Source of the DNA: Acholeplasmataceae bacterium UBA6235
GTDB taxonomy: Bacteria > Bacillota_I > Bacilli_A > Acholeplasmatales > UBA5453
Length of the DNA: 18,695 bases
Assembly (NCBI GenBank): GCA_002441525.1
Contig: DJWH01000116.1
Location: 28,531-47,225, forward strand
Direction: 5' to 3'
Shown: piece by piece, positions 1 through 6,210 of the stretch
Layout of the letters: each line of letters opens with the position of its first letter
How positions within the stretch are numbered: position 1 is the first letter of the stretch
Notes under the pieces: model-generated
Database searches by the model: none
The model's input: the letters and a program-made list of their open reading frames with translations, nothing else
Told to the model about the DNA's origin: nothing
Translations under genes and position numbers: made by a program

Positions 1-84
1 GGCGCGTTCTTTCACCCCTAAAATGTGATTAAACCGGTTGGGATGGTGCTTTAATTTTTCTTGAACCAAAGCGATTAAGCTCAA
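1..84 (-). CDS. yqeK: YqeK-like HD-domain nucleotidase, N-terminal fragment (partial)
   Basis: Only the first 28 codons are in the window; the gene runs off the left edge. Reading starts at a TTG at 84-82 that overlaps the TGA stop of yqeH by two bases. A perfect AGGAGG lies at 97-92, seven bases upstream, which decides this start. The fragment contains the run RFNHILGVKERA. This resembles the opening of YqeK proteins, where an Arg-Phe/Tyr-x-His-x-x-Gly-Val segment supplies the first metal-binding histidine of the HD domain. YqeK enzymes hydrolyse diadenosine tetraphosphate symmetrically. In Firmicutes yqeK lies a few genes downstream of yqeG-yqeH, usually after aroE, yhbY and nadD; here it would follow yqeH directly. 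The identification rests on a short stretch and on context. Confidence 0.62.
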   Translation of the reverse strand, partial: MSLIALVQEKLKHHPNRFNHILGVKERA

Positions 85-1127
85 TAGAGTGCCTCCTCTA
101 GCGTAACCCGCATGGTTTCTGGCAGATAAACTTCAATCGTCGCCTTGCCTTTGATGTGAATCATCGCGACATCCGAGATGGCGAGTTCATAAGCCAAATT
201 TGGTTGTAAGCGATACGTTTGTTTGATGAAGTTCACCCCTATTATAGTGTGTTTCATCGTTGTTTGTAACTGATTAAACTTTTCATACGTTGGGTCATAT
301 TTGGTACGATGGATTTGCATGGCAGGTGATGCATAACACGCGATGCCTTTGAATCCGCCGTCTAAATAAGACACCGCGAATATCCCGCCAAAAAACAAGC
401 TTTGTTGTTCATTGAGTTGATAGATTTTTGGTTTGACACGGGTTTCAATAATCAAGTCCTTATACGAGTCATAAGGTAAAAATGAAGCGATAGACCCTGG
501 CAAATAAATCCCCGGGGTATCGACCAATTTATTCTGATTGAATGGAATCTCAAAATCAGCGAGTGTTAAACCAGGCTTTTTACCCGATAACACGGTTGTT
601 TCGATGTTTAAGTGACTCGCAATGCGTTTGAATAACAGAGATTTCCCGCTGTTTTGAAAACCAACCAAATAGACATTGCGTTGCTTTTGGTGGTGTTCAA
701 TCGATGCCATCAAGACATCGACATATTTATCTTGTAATGCCGATACCGGCACAACATCGACAAATTTCATTTGGAGTTTATTGGCTTCTTGACGAATACG
801 CTCAATCATGCGGTTTAAGTTCACGGAGGGTTCTAACGTATCGATGTGATTGATGACCAAAATCACTGGTGAATTGGGAAAATGACGGTCCAATCGGTAT
901 TTTAATCTTAAGTTTAAATGATTCACTGATAATACATAAACAATCAGTGCCTCTTCTTTGATTTGTGGCATGTCACCTGTATGGATGGTTACGGAATTCA
1001 CTTTAGAGTAGTGTTTTAGATTGAAACAATCCAAACAAAAACCATGGTTTAAATCCTTCACATACCCAGGTTTGGTTTCGTTGGCATCCTGTAAAACCAC
1101 GCCACAACCACTACAACGTTTCAACAT
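81..1127 (-). CDS. yqeH: Ribosome biogenesis GTPase YqeH (circularly permuted)
   Basis: A circularly permuted GTPase of 348 residues, close to the usual ~366. The family assists 30S subunit assembly in the cytoplasm. An N-terminal zinc finger is visible (Cys5/Cys8 and Cys31/Cys34). The GTPase motifs come in permuted order: G4 at about 93-96, G5 (SAL) near 128, P-loop GFQNSGKS at 155-162, switch I Thr in PGLT near 187, and G3 DTPG at 202-205. A C-terminal RNA-binding region follows. G4 reads NHID instead of NKxD, which is unusual. I place the start at the ATG at 1127, because the zinc finger then sits at the expected distance and GCAGG precedes it. An in-frame ATG at 1148 would add seven residues. 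The gene overlaps the end of yqeG by 17 bp and ends in a TTGA overlap with yqeK. Confidence 0.93.
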   Translation of the reverse strand: MLKRCSGCGVVLQDANETKPGYVKDLNHGFCLDCFNLKHYSKVNSVTIHTGDMPQIKEEALIVYVLSVNHLNLRLKYRLDRHFPNSPVILVINHIDTLEPSVNLNRMIERIRQEANKLQMKFVDVVPVSALQDKYVDVLMASIEHHQKQRNVYLVGFQNSGKSLLFKRIASHLNIETTVLSGKKPGLTLADFEIPFNQNKLVDTPGIYLPGSIASFLPYDSYKDLIIETRVKPKIYQLNEQQSLFFGGIFAVSYLDGGFKGIACYASPAMQIHRTKYDPTYEKFNQLQTTMKHTIIGVNFIKQTYRLQPNLAYELAISDVAMIHIKGKATIEVYLPETMRVTLEEALY

Positions 1128-1671
1128 AGGGACGTAACCTGCTTTCATAGAGTGCTTTTTGGTGTTTCTTCACTTTCTTGATGAAGAATGCTTCCATCTT
1201 ACGGTTGATTCTGGTAGGTAAAATATCGGATTTTCGTTCAATGGCGCTCACCAATATGGTATAGAATCCCATACGATTGCCACCTAAAACATCGGTCATC
1301 ACTTGGTCACCCACATGGACGACTTTTTTCGGGTCTAATTCGTTCACCAAATGCATGCCTTTTTTGAATCCTTTTTTTAACGGTTTTCGTGCATTGAAGA
1401 CATAAGGGTAATCATGGTTACCCACAAAGGTTTCTACCCTTGGTTGTTTGTTGTTTGAAATTAAGACCAATTGAAAACCGATGGCTTGAATGCCATCTAA
1501 AAAGCCTTTTAAATCATCGGTTAAATGGTGTTGTTTATAAGATACCAAAGTATTATCAATATCGATGAATAACGTGCGAAAACCAGCGTGATATAAGTGT
1601 AAAAAATCGATGTTTTTCACCGATTTTTGATATTCGCTTGGGATAAATTTCAGATATTTCCCTTGCTTCAT
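1111..1671 (-). CDS. yqeG: YqeG family HAD-IIIA phosphatase
   Basis: A 186-residue HAD-superfamily hydrolase. The nucleophile motif DIDNT is at residues 37-41, motif II is the ISNN segment, and motif IV is the GDQVMTDVLGGN stretch, typical of class IIIA (YqeG) proteins. Its substrate is not established with certainty. The family is conserved next to yqeH, suggesting a shared role in ribosome assembly or nucleotide metabolism. The ATG at 1671 lies one base after the greA stop codon and gives an N-terminus like that of known YqeG proteins. A TTG at 1686 could add five residues but would overlap greA. No strong Shine-Dalgarno is visible before the ATG, so translation is probably coupled to greA. 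The 3' end overlaps yqeH by 17 bp. Confidence 0.9.
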   Translation of the reverse strand: MKQGKYLKFIPSEYQKSVKNIDFLHLYHAGFRTLFIDIDNTLVSYKQHHLTDDLKGFLDGIQAIGFQLVLISNNKQPRVETFVGNHDYPYVFNARKPLKKGFKKGMHLVNELDPKKVVHVGDQVMTDVLGGNRMGFYTILVSAIERKSDILPTRINRKMEAFFIKKVKKHQKALYESRLRPYVETL

Positions 1672-1672
1672 A

Positions 1673-2149
1673 TTATTTAACTTCAACGATTTGAATGTGG
1701 AAAGTTTTGCCGGTTTCTAAATGAACTTCGACGGTGTCGCCTTCGGTGGTACCTTGGATGGCTTTACCCACTGGTGAATCGGTAGAAATTTTATTGAGCA
1801 TTGGGTTCGCTTCAATCGTACCGACCAATTGATACTCAGCAGTCTTGTTCTTTTCGACGAAATGTAATACGACGGTTTTACCTGTGGTTACTTTGTTATC
1901 GTTGGATGCTCTAATGAGCTTGAAGTTTTCAAGAATATTTTCGATTTCTTTGATGCGTGCTTCAATTCTTGCTTGTTCGTCTCTCGCTGCATCGTAATCG
2001 GCGTTTTCAGATAAGTCGCCTTGAGCACGTGCTTCTTGTAAAGCGATGACGTTTTCTGGTCTTTTGACATCTTTTAAGTAGGATAGTTCACTTCTGAGTT
2101 GGTCTACCCCTTCTTGTGTGAGTTCAAAAACCTGTTTATTTTTTGCCAT
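1673..2149 (-). CDS. greA: Transcription elongation factor GreA
   Basis: GreA rescues backtracked RNA polymerase by stimulating cleavage of the nascent RNA 3' end in the secondary channel. The 158-residue length is standard. The N-terminal coiled coil (about residues 1-75) carries the conserved GDLSENADYDAARDEQ tip segment with the acidic residues that place magnesium in the polymerase active site. The C-terminal FKBP-like domain contains the characteristic SPVGKAIQGTTEGDTVEV stretch. The ATG at 2149 has a good GGAGTGA ribosome site just upstream. greA appears to start a new transcript after the metallopeptidase gene and is followed one base later by yqeG. Confidence 0.97.
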   Translation of the reverse strand: MAKNKQVFELTQEGVDQLRSELSYLKDVKRPENVIALQEARAQGDLSENADYDAARDEQARIEARIKEIENILENFKLIRASNDNKVTTGKTVVLHFVEKNKTAEYQLVGTIEANPMLNKISTDSPVGKAIQGTTEGDTVEVHLETGKTFHIQIVEVK

Positions 2150-2178
2150 AAAATCACTCCTTGTTTTTACATTCTCTA

Positions 2179-2207
2179 ATTATACACTAATTTTTTAAAA
2201 TTAGATA
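2179..2207 (-). promoter_or_regulatory. Probable greA promoter with an overlapping AT-rich palindrome
   Basis: A perfect TATAAT lies at 2184-2179 on the minus strand, about 30 bases upstream of the greA start. No convincing -35 is present; the hexamer at the right distance is TATCTA. A perfect inverted repeat CTAATTTT-TT-AAAATTAG spans 2187-2204, filling the spacer between the -10 and the -35 position. It could be an operator, but it is very AT-rich and may be incidental. Confidence 0.5.
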
Positions 2208-2208
2208 G

Positions 2209-2862
2209 TTATATATGGTGTTTTCTGAGTGCTTTTTGAATTGCACGATGACCTGGCATCATCAAATCTAACACATCATAAAACGGTTTTTGGTGGTTGG
2301 GCACCAACAGATGGGCATATTCGTGTAACAAAACGTATTTAGTATAGATCAAATCGAGTTTGGCGAGATAGGCATTCATCGTGATTTCTTTTTTTCGGGT
2401 ATGACAACTACCAAACTTGGATTTTAAATATTTAATCTTGGTCGGTAGCGGGTGTAAATGAAATGGTTTTAATGCATCTATCAACCACGGTGTTAAGCCA
2501 TCAAGGGCTTTTTTTAGTTCATACCCATAAAGCGTTTGAATGGCTTTTTCAATATCCGATTCTTTCATCAAATGTAGGGTAATCGTAGTTGAAATCTCAT
2601 AAGCAAAAGGTGCACCGATGATGATTTTTAGCGGGTAACTTTTACCAAATAAAGACAATTCATCATAGGTTTTGGTTTGTTTTTGGGTCAATTCATGAAA
2701 CTGATCAAAGTTATCCCATAACCGTTTTTCAATCACTTGTAGGGGGATTCTTGGCCCTTTGGTCACGACAATTTGACGGTCCTTTACCCTAAAATACGCA
2801 TGCTTAATGGCTTTATGAATGACGACGTATTCGAGCGTTTTACCCGATTTCTCAATTTTCAT
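2209..2862 (-). CDS. YgjP-like zinc metallopeptidase (DUF45/SprT-like)
   Basis: A 217-residue protein with the hallmarks of the YgjP/DUF45 metallopeptidase-like family. HEYAH at 180-184 supplies two zinc histidines and the catalytic Glu, and His190 in VPNHQKPF is the likely third ligand. Upstream, the segment SKFGSCHTRK matches the conserved 'wGsCs' strand of the family. The N-terminal ~80 residues form the basic beta-rich region usual in these proteins. No signal peptide or membrane segment is present, so it should be cytoplasmic. The natural substrate of the family is unknown to me. The start ATG overlaps the end of trhP2 by 11 bp, which indicates operon membership. The gene occupies the place that udk holds in the B. 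subtilis version of this cluster. Confidence 0.85.
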   Translation of the reverse strand: MKIEKSGKTLEYVVIHKAIKHAYFRVKDRQIVVTKGPRIPLQVIEKRLWDNFDQFHELTQKQTKTYDELSLFGKSYPLKIIIGAPFAYEISTTITLHLMKESDIEKAIQTLYGYELKKALDGLTPWLIDALKPFHLHPLPTKIKYLKSKFGSCHTRKKEITMNAYLAKLDLIYTKYVLLHEYAHLLVPNHQKPFYDVLDLMMPGHRAIQKALRKHHI

Positions 2863-4048
2863 CCACTAAAACCTTTCGAAGCATGTCATACGGTTTGACT
2901 TCAAACGGGATATGTATTTTGAGGATTTGTTTCGGGTGTCTCGCTGCGTCTAGGAGATTGCCATTAGAATCCCTAATTTCACCCATAGTAAAGGCGCGCT
3001 GATAACGTGGTCCGACCATTTCAACCAGTTCACCAGGTGTGAAATGATTGCGCTGTTCAATGGTCGCGATTTGTGTTTCATGGTCATAATCGACGACCAA
3101 CCCTAGGAATTCTTTGGTCGGTTCTTCGCTTCTCAAATTATAGAGTTGTTGTTCAGCTTTTGGCATCCCACCCAGGAAGCCAAAGGACGTTAGACGATTT
3201 TCAGCTTTACGGATTTCTTTTTCATAGATCGATATATCTTTGACTTTTCCAGTGGATAAGTACTCATCCATTAACAAACGGTAACTTCTCACCACGGTCG
3301 CGATGTAATGGATCGATTTCATGCGGCCTTCAATCTTCAATGACGATACATTCGCGTCGATCAATTTTGGGATAAATGCGAGGGTTTGTAAGTCTTTTGA
3401 ACTCATTGAAAACGGCATTTTTTCATCTGAAATCAAGGTTTCATCTGAATACAAATCATAGTTCCAACGACAGCTGTGGGCACACCCACCACGATTCGCG
3501 TCACGGTCAGTCATATTGTTCGATAAGGTACAACGTCCTGAATAAGATGCACACATACCACCATGGATAAATACTTCAATTTCAACCCCAGCATTTGCCG
3601 TGATGTTTGAGATTTCATCGATGTTAAGTTCTCTACCAAGGACCACACGCTCTGCACCTAAATCTTTCCAAAATTGCACTGCGTGGCCATTCACCACCGA
3701 TTGTTGAGTGGAGATATGAACGGGTATGTTGGTGTGTTTCTTCGCAGTCTCGACGATGTAAGGTGAAGCTGCGATGATGGCGTCTACCCCTGCTTGTTCT
3801 AATCCTTTAAGGTATTCAATCAACGCATCCATATTGTCATTATGAGGGATGATGTTGGTGGTCACGTAGAGCTTTTTGCCATGGGCATGACAAAAGTCAG
3901 CCCCTTCTTTGATGTTATCCAACGTGAAGTTAGAAGCTCTGGCTCTTAAGCTGAATTCCATCCCACCGATGAATACAGCATCTGCGCCATAAAGTATCGC
4001 AATCTTTAATTTTTCTAAATCCCCAGCTGGGGCGAGTAATTCGGTCAT
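2852..4048 (-). CDS. trhP2: U32 family protein TrhP2, tRNA 5-hydroxyuridine synthesis
   Basis: A 398-residue U32-family protein of the YrrO/TrhP type. TrhP proteins hydroxylate uridine-34 of tRNA to 5-hydroxyuridine in a prephenate-dependent pathway (known for E. coli YegQ and B. subtilis YrrN/YrrO). It opens with the family LLAPAG motif. The U32 signature begins at Glu158 (EVFIHG) and provides Cys166 and Cys173, followed by Cys189 and Cys193. This four-cysteine set is expected to bind an iron-sulfur cluster. The signature has Gly at the position usually Ala/Ser, before Met-Cys. The C-terminal region after about residue 300 resembles the small beta domain of long U32 proteins. The ATG overlaps the trhP1 stop as ATGA, and a run GGGGGA upstream serves as ribosome site. 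Confidence 0.9.
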   Translation of the reverse strand: MTELLAPAGDLEKLKIAILYGADAVFIGGMEFSLRARASNFTLDNIKEGADFCHAHGKKLYVTTNIIPHNDNMDALIEYLKGLEQAGVDAIIAASPYIVETAKKHTNIPVHISTQQSVVNGHAVQFWKDLGAERVVLGRELNIDEISNITANAGVEIEVFIHGGMCASYSGRCTLSNNMTDRDANRGGCAHSCRWNYDLYSDETLISDEKMPFSMSSKDLQTLAFIPKLIDANVSSLKIEGRMKSIHYIATVVRSYRLLMDEYLSTGKVKDISIYEKEIRKAENRLTSFGFLGGMPKAEQQLYNLRSEEPTKEFLGLVVDYDHETQIATIEQRNHFTPGELVEMVGPRYQRAFTMGEIRDSNGNLLDAARHPKQILKIHIPFEVKPYDMLRKVLVDEN

Positions 4049-4935
4049 AATTCCCCCTTCTTCGGTTTGTAGACAGTTTTCTTGAAGAAGAATCCTTCAT
4101 CCCAAACCTCATGGTAGTGTTTTTGGATATCTTGAACCGATGGATCTGATAATGCCACACCAGATTCATATATCTTTAGCACGTCTAGTGCATATTGGTC
4201 ATTATGAAAAATGGTATCAAATACCAAATAATCGATGGCTTGTTCGAGTGTCTTTAAATGATTTAGACTTGAAAAAACATGGTTTCTAAACACGTGTGTG
4301 CCTGCTTCATCTTCTAAAATAGGGTATTTAAATTCAGGTCTTTTTTCCTCTACTACCGATAGATTTCGTTGATCATGGTAAGGGTTATCCATGTCTTTAT
4401 TTTCAAAATAGGCTTCAATCAATTGGCGTTTTGAATAAAACATATTCAAATAACCATGGCCATAAGCGAATAATGCATACGGTCTATTTTGACCAATATT
4501 AACCATATCATCGATGGTGATTTCTTTGGCCAAATAAACCCCTTGGATGCCTAATGAATGGTAGAAATGAGCGTCAAACACGTTTGTAATTAAGGTTTCA
4601 GGGTTATAAATCATTTTGTGTGAGATATTTAGTTGCTTTCCAATGGATAGTACACCGATATCTCCCACAATGTACCCTGTGATGGCGTCGCTATCAACCG
4701 ATTGGATGAATGCTTCATATCGATGGTCATCTTGATCGTGTAAGATACGGTTCATGATGATGAAACACGATTTGCCGAGTGATTTCATGATACTTGAAGC
4801 TTGAATGATTTCTTCAGTCGAAAAACTGCGAGTCAATCGTGTGGATACCCCATTTTGTCCAAGGATAAAACCATTTACATGGGGTGCTAGTTTAGGTATG
4901 GATTCAATTTCAAATAATGTCACTAACTTTTTCAT
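4045..4935 (-). CDS. trhP1: U32 family protein TrhP1 paralogue lacking the cluster cysteines
   Basis: A 296-residue U32-like protein, the shorter partner of the pair (YrrN type). It has the same fold pattern as its neighbour but is degenerate at key places. There is no N-terminal LLAPAG. The region equivalent to the U32 signature (about 155-172, ALFAYGHGYLNMFYSKRQ) has no cysteines. The only cysteine I see is Cys57. Loss of the cluster ligands in the shorter paralogue suggests a structural or substrate-binding partner for the cysteine-bearing TrhP2. The gene overlaps trmR by ATGA upstream and trhP2 by ATGA downstream, so the three are translationally coupled. B. subtilis has the same order yrrM-yrrN-yrrO. 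The assignment as TrhP1 rests on order and overall similarity. Confidence 0.82.
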   Translation of the reverse strand: MKKLVTLFEIESIPKLAPHVNGFILGQNGVSTRLTRSFSTEEIIQASSIMKSLGKSCFIIMNRILHDQDDHRYEAFIQSVDSDAITGYIVGDIGVLSIGKQLNISHKMIYNPETLITNVFDAHFYHSLGIQGVYLAKEITIDDMVNIGQNRPYALFAYGHGYLNMFYSKRQLIEAYFENKDMDNPYHDQRNLSVVEEKRPEFKYPILEDEAGTHVFRNHVFSSLNHLKTLEQAIDYLVFDTIFHNDQYALDVLKIYESGVALSDPSVQDIQKHYHEVWDEGFFFKKTVYKPKKGEL

Positions 4936-5552
4936 GGGCGGTTCCTTTTCGAAATGCTCATACCGTCACCGATATCGAACAATTCACTGTCATATTCTGG
5001 GTGTTCTTTTAAAAACTGTTTAAATGCTTCCAGGCGTTTCACGAGATTTTTCGTCCCACGGGATACCGTTTCTATATCAACATGGTGAAAATTCAAGTTG
5101 TCGGTAATGATGATGCCCTTATCGGATAAATACGGTTCATACTTGGTAAAAAACTTTTCATATTGGGCTTTGGCAGCGTCAATGAATATCGCATCAAATC
5201 GGCTTTGAGGGTTCAATTCAACCTCCAATGCATCCCCAAGGATGAGGGTGATTTGATGTTCTAATCCAAATGATGCCACGTTTTTAACGGCTAAGGCATG
5301 TAAATCCACTTCGCGTTCGATGGTGGTCACATGTGCGCCAGTATGGGTTGCCATCGCGATGGCACTATAGCCCACAGCAGACCCAATTTCTAAAACAGAT
5401 TGTACAGTGTATTTTTGAAGGGTTTCTACCAAAAATAAAAGCCCATCATCAGATAGGATTGGTACTTTTAAAGATTGGGCTTTTAGTTTGAGTTCATTAA
5501 TCTTCGTCAGATTCGTCCTCGTCGTCTTGTGCATCTTCGTCATCCTGGTCAT
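4932..5552 (-). CDS. trmR: tRNA 5-hydroxyuridine methyltransferase TrmR
   Basis: A class I SAM-dependent O-methyltransferase of the YrrM/TrmR type, which methylates 5-hydroxyuridine-34 of tRNA to 5-methoxyuridine. Motif I (LEIGSAVGYS) is near residues 54-63, the acidic ribose-binding Glu near 79, a GDAL motif near 106-109, and FIDAAKAQY plus TDN near 123-152 give the metal and catalytic region of the methyltransferase-3 family. The start is uncertain: in-frame GTG at 5555 and ATGs at 5552, 5543 and 5534 all lie inside the acidic 3' end of the preceding DUF1292 gene. The 5534 ATG has the best-spaced AGGA. No ATG exists between there and the catalytic domain, so at least 38 bp of out-of-frame overlap is forced unless a rare start is used. 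It ends in an ATGA overlap with trhP1. Confidence 0.9.
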   Translation of the reverse strand: MTRMTKMHKTTRTNLTKINELKLKAQSLKVPILSDDGLLFLVETLQKYTVQSVLEIGSAVGYSAIAMATHTGAHVTTIEREVDLHALAVKNVASFGLEHQITLILGDALEVELNPQSRFDAIFIDAAKAQYEKFFTKYEPYLSDKGIIITDNLNFHHVDIETVSRGTKNLVKRLEAFKQFLKEHPEYDSELFDIGDGMSISKRNRP

Positions 5553-5790
5553 CACCTAAGTAGTTTTGTAATAACTCATCAAGCATTTCCCATTCTTCGT
5601 CGGTTTGCACATCCTCGAAATAGCCTTCGCCATTCTCGGTCTCAACGAATACAGCCGCGCTGACTTCATCGCGGTCGGAAAATTGAAATACTACGTAATT
5701 CTTTTCTGTTTGTTCGGAGTAATGGGTAAATAAAATATCGGCCATTACTTCTTCGCCATCGTATATGATGGTGAGTTTGTTATCATCCAT
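5497..5790 (-). CDS. DUF1292 family protein (YrzB-like), highly acidic
   Basis: A 97-residue acidic protein of the DUF1292/YrzB family. The core (about residues 1-80) has the family pattern of short beta strands: an early TIIYDGEEV, then NYVVFQFSDRD and AAVFVETENG. The last ~20 residues are almost purely Asp/Glu, encoded by repeated GAY/GAR codons. No catalytic motif is recognised and the molecular role is unknown. The family is consistently found between ruvX and downstream genes in Firmicutes. AGGAGA eight bases upstream fixes the ATG at 5790. The gene begins three bases after ruvX and its tail overlaps trmR in another frame. Confidence 0.85.
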   Translation of the reverse strand: MDDNKLTIIYDGEEVMADILFTHYSEQTEKNYVVFQFSDRDEVSAAVFVETENGEGYFEDVQTDEEWEMLDELLQNYLGDDQDDEDAQDDEDESDED

Positions 5791-5793
5791 GGG

Positions 5794-6210
5794 TTAATCT
5801 CCTTTTCGATTTAAATAACTTTGGAGAATGATGAGTGCTGCTAATTCATCTTTCTTTTGTCTTTGTTTGTCTTTTTTGATGCCCATTTCGGTCATCAAAC
5901 TCAATGCTTCATAGGTCGATAGTCGTTCGTCCCACAAAACCACTTTGGCTTTGGTCTTCGATTCAATCATCGCCTTGAACGATTCACTCACTTGGGCACG
6001 AATGCCAATGTCATCGTTCATGTGCTTAGGATATCCTAGCACAACCACATCCACCATTTCTTCTAGGATGTACTTTGAAATGTGATTCGCTGCATCCTCA
6101 TAATGGTTTTCGTAAAAACGATAGGTCCCGACTGGGGTTGAAAAAATCCCTGAATCACTTCTCGCAATCCCTAAGGTTTTCTCCCCTAAATCTAGGCCAA
6201 TATAAATCAC
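5794..6210 (-). CDS. ruvX: Putative Holliday junction resolvase RuvX/YqgF
   Basis: A 138-residue RNase H-fold nuclease of the YqgF family. The N-terminal YIGLDLGEKTLGIA strand carries the first catalytic Asp, VVLGYPKHMND resembles the middle 'vvGlP' motif, and LWDERLST supplies the later acidic residue. Members have been implicated in Holliday junction resolution and in 16S rRNA 5' processing; which applies here cannot be read from sequence. The start is GTG at 6210, overlapping the alaS stop as GTGA, so it is translationally coupled to alaS. This alaS-ruvX-DUF1292 order is widely conserved in Firmicutes. Confidence 0.93.
   Translation of the reverse strand: MIYIGLDLGEKTLGIARSDSGIFSTPVGTYRFYENHYEDAANHISKYILEEMVDVVVLGYPKHMNDDIGIRAQVSESFKAMIESKTKAKVVLWDERLSTYEALSLMTEMGIKKDKQRQKKDELAALIILQSYLNRKGD

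Noticed and set aside
2187..2204. Perfect AT-only-rich inverted repeat as a terminator of the metallopeptidase gene
   Set aside because: The stem is almost all A-T and no U-run follows on the minus strand; kept only as a possible operator in the greA promoter.
5497..5560. GAY/GAR repeats as a tandem repeat or microsatellite
   Set aside because: Irregular and explained by the Asp/Glu tail of the DUF1292 protein.
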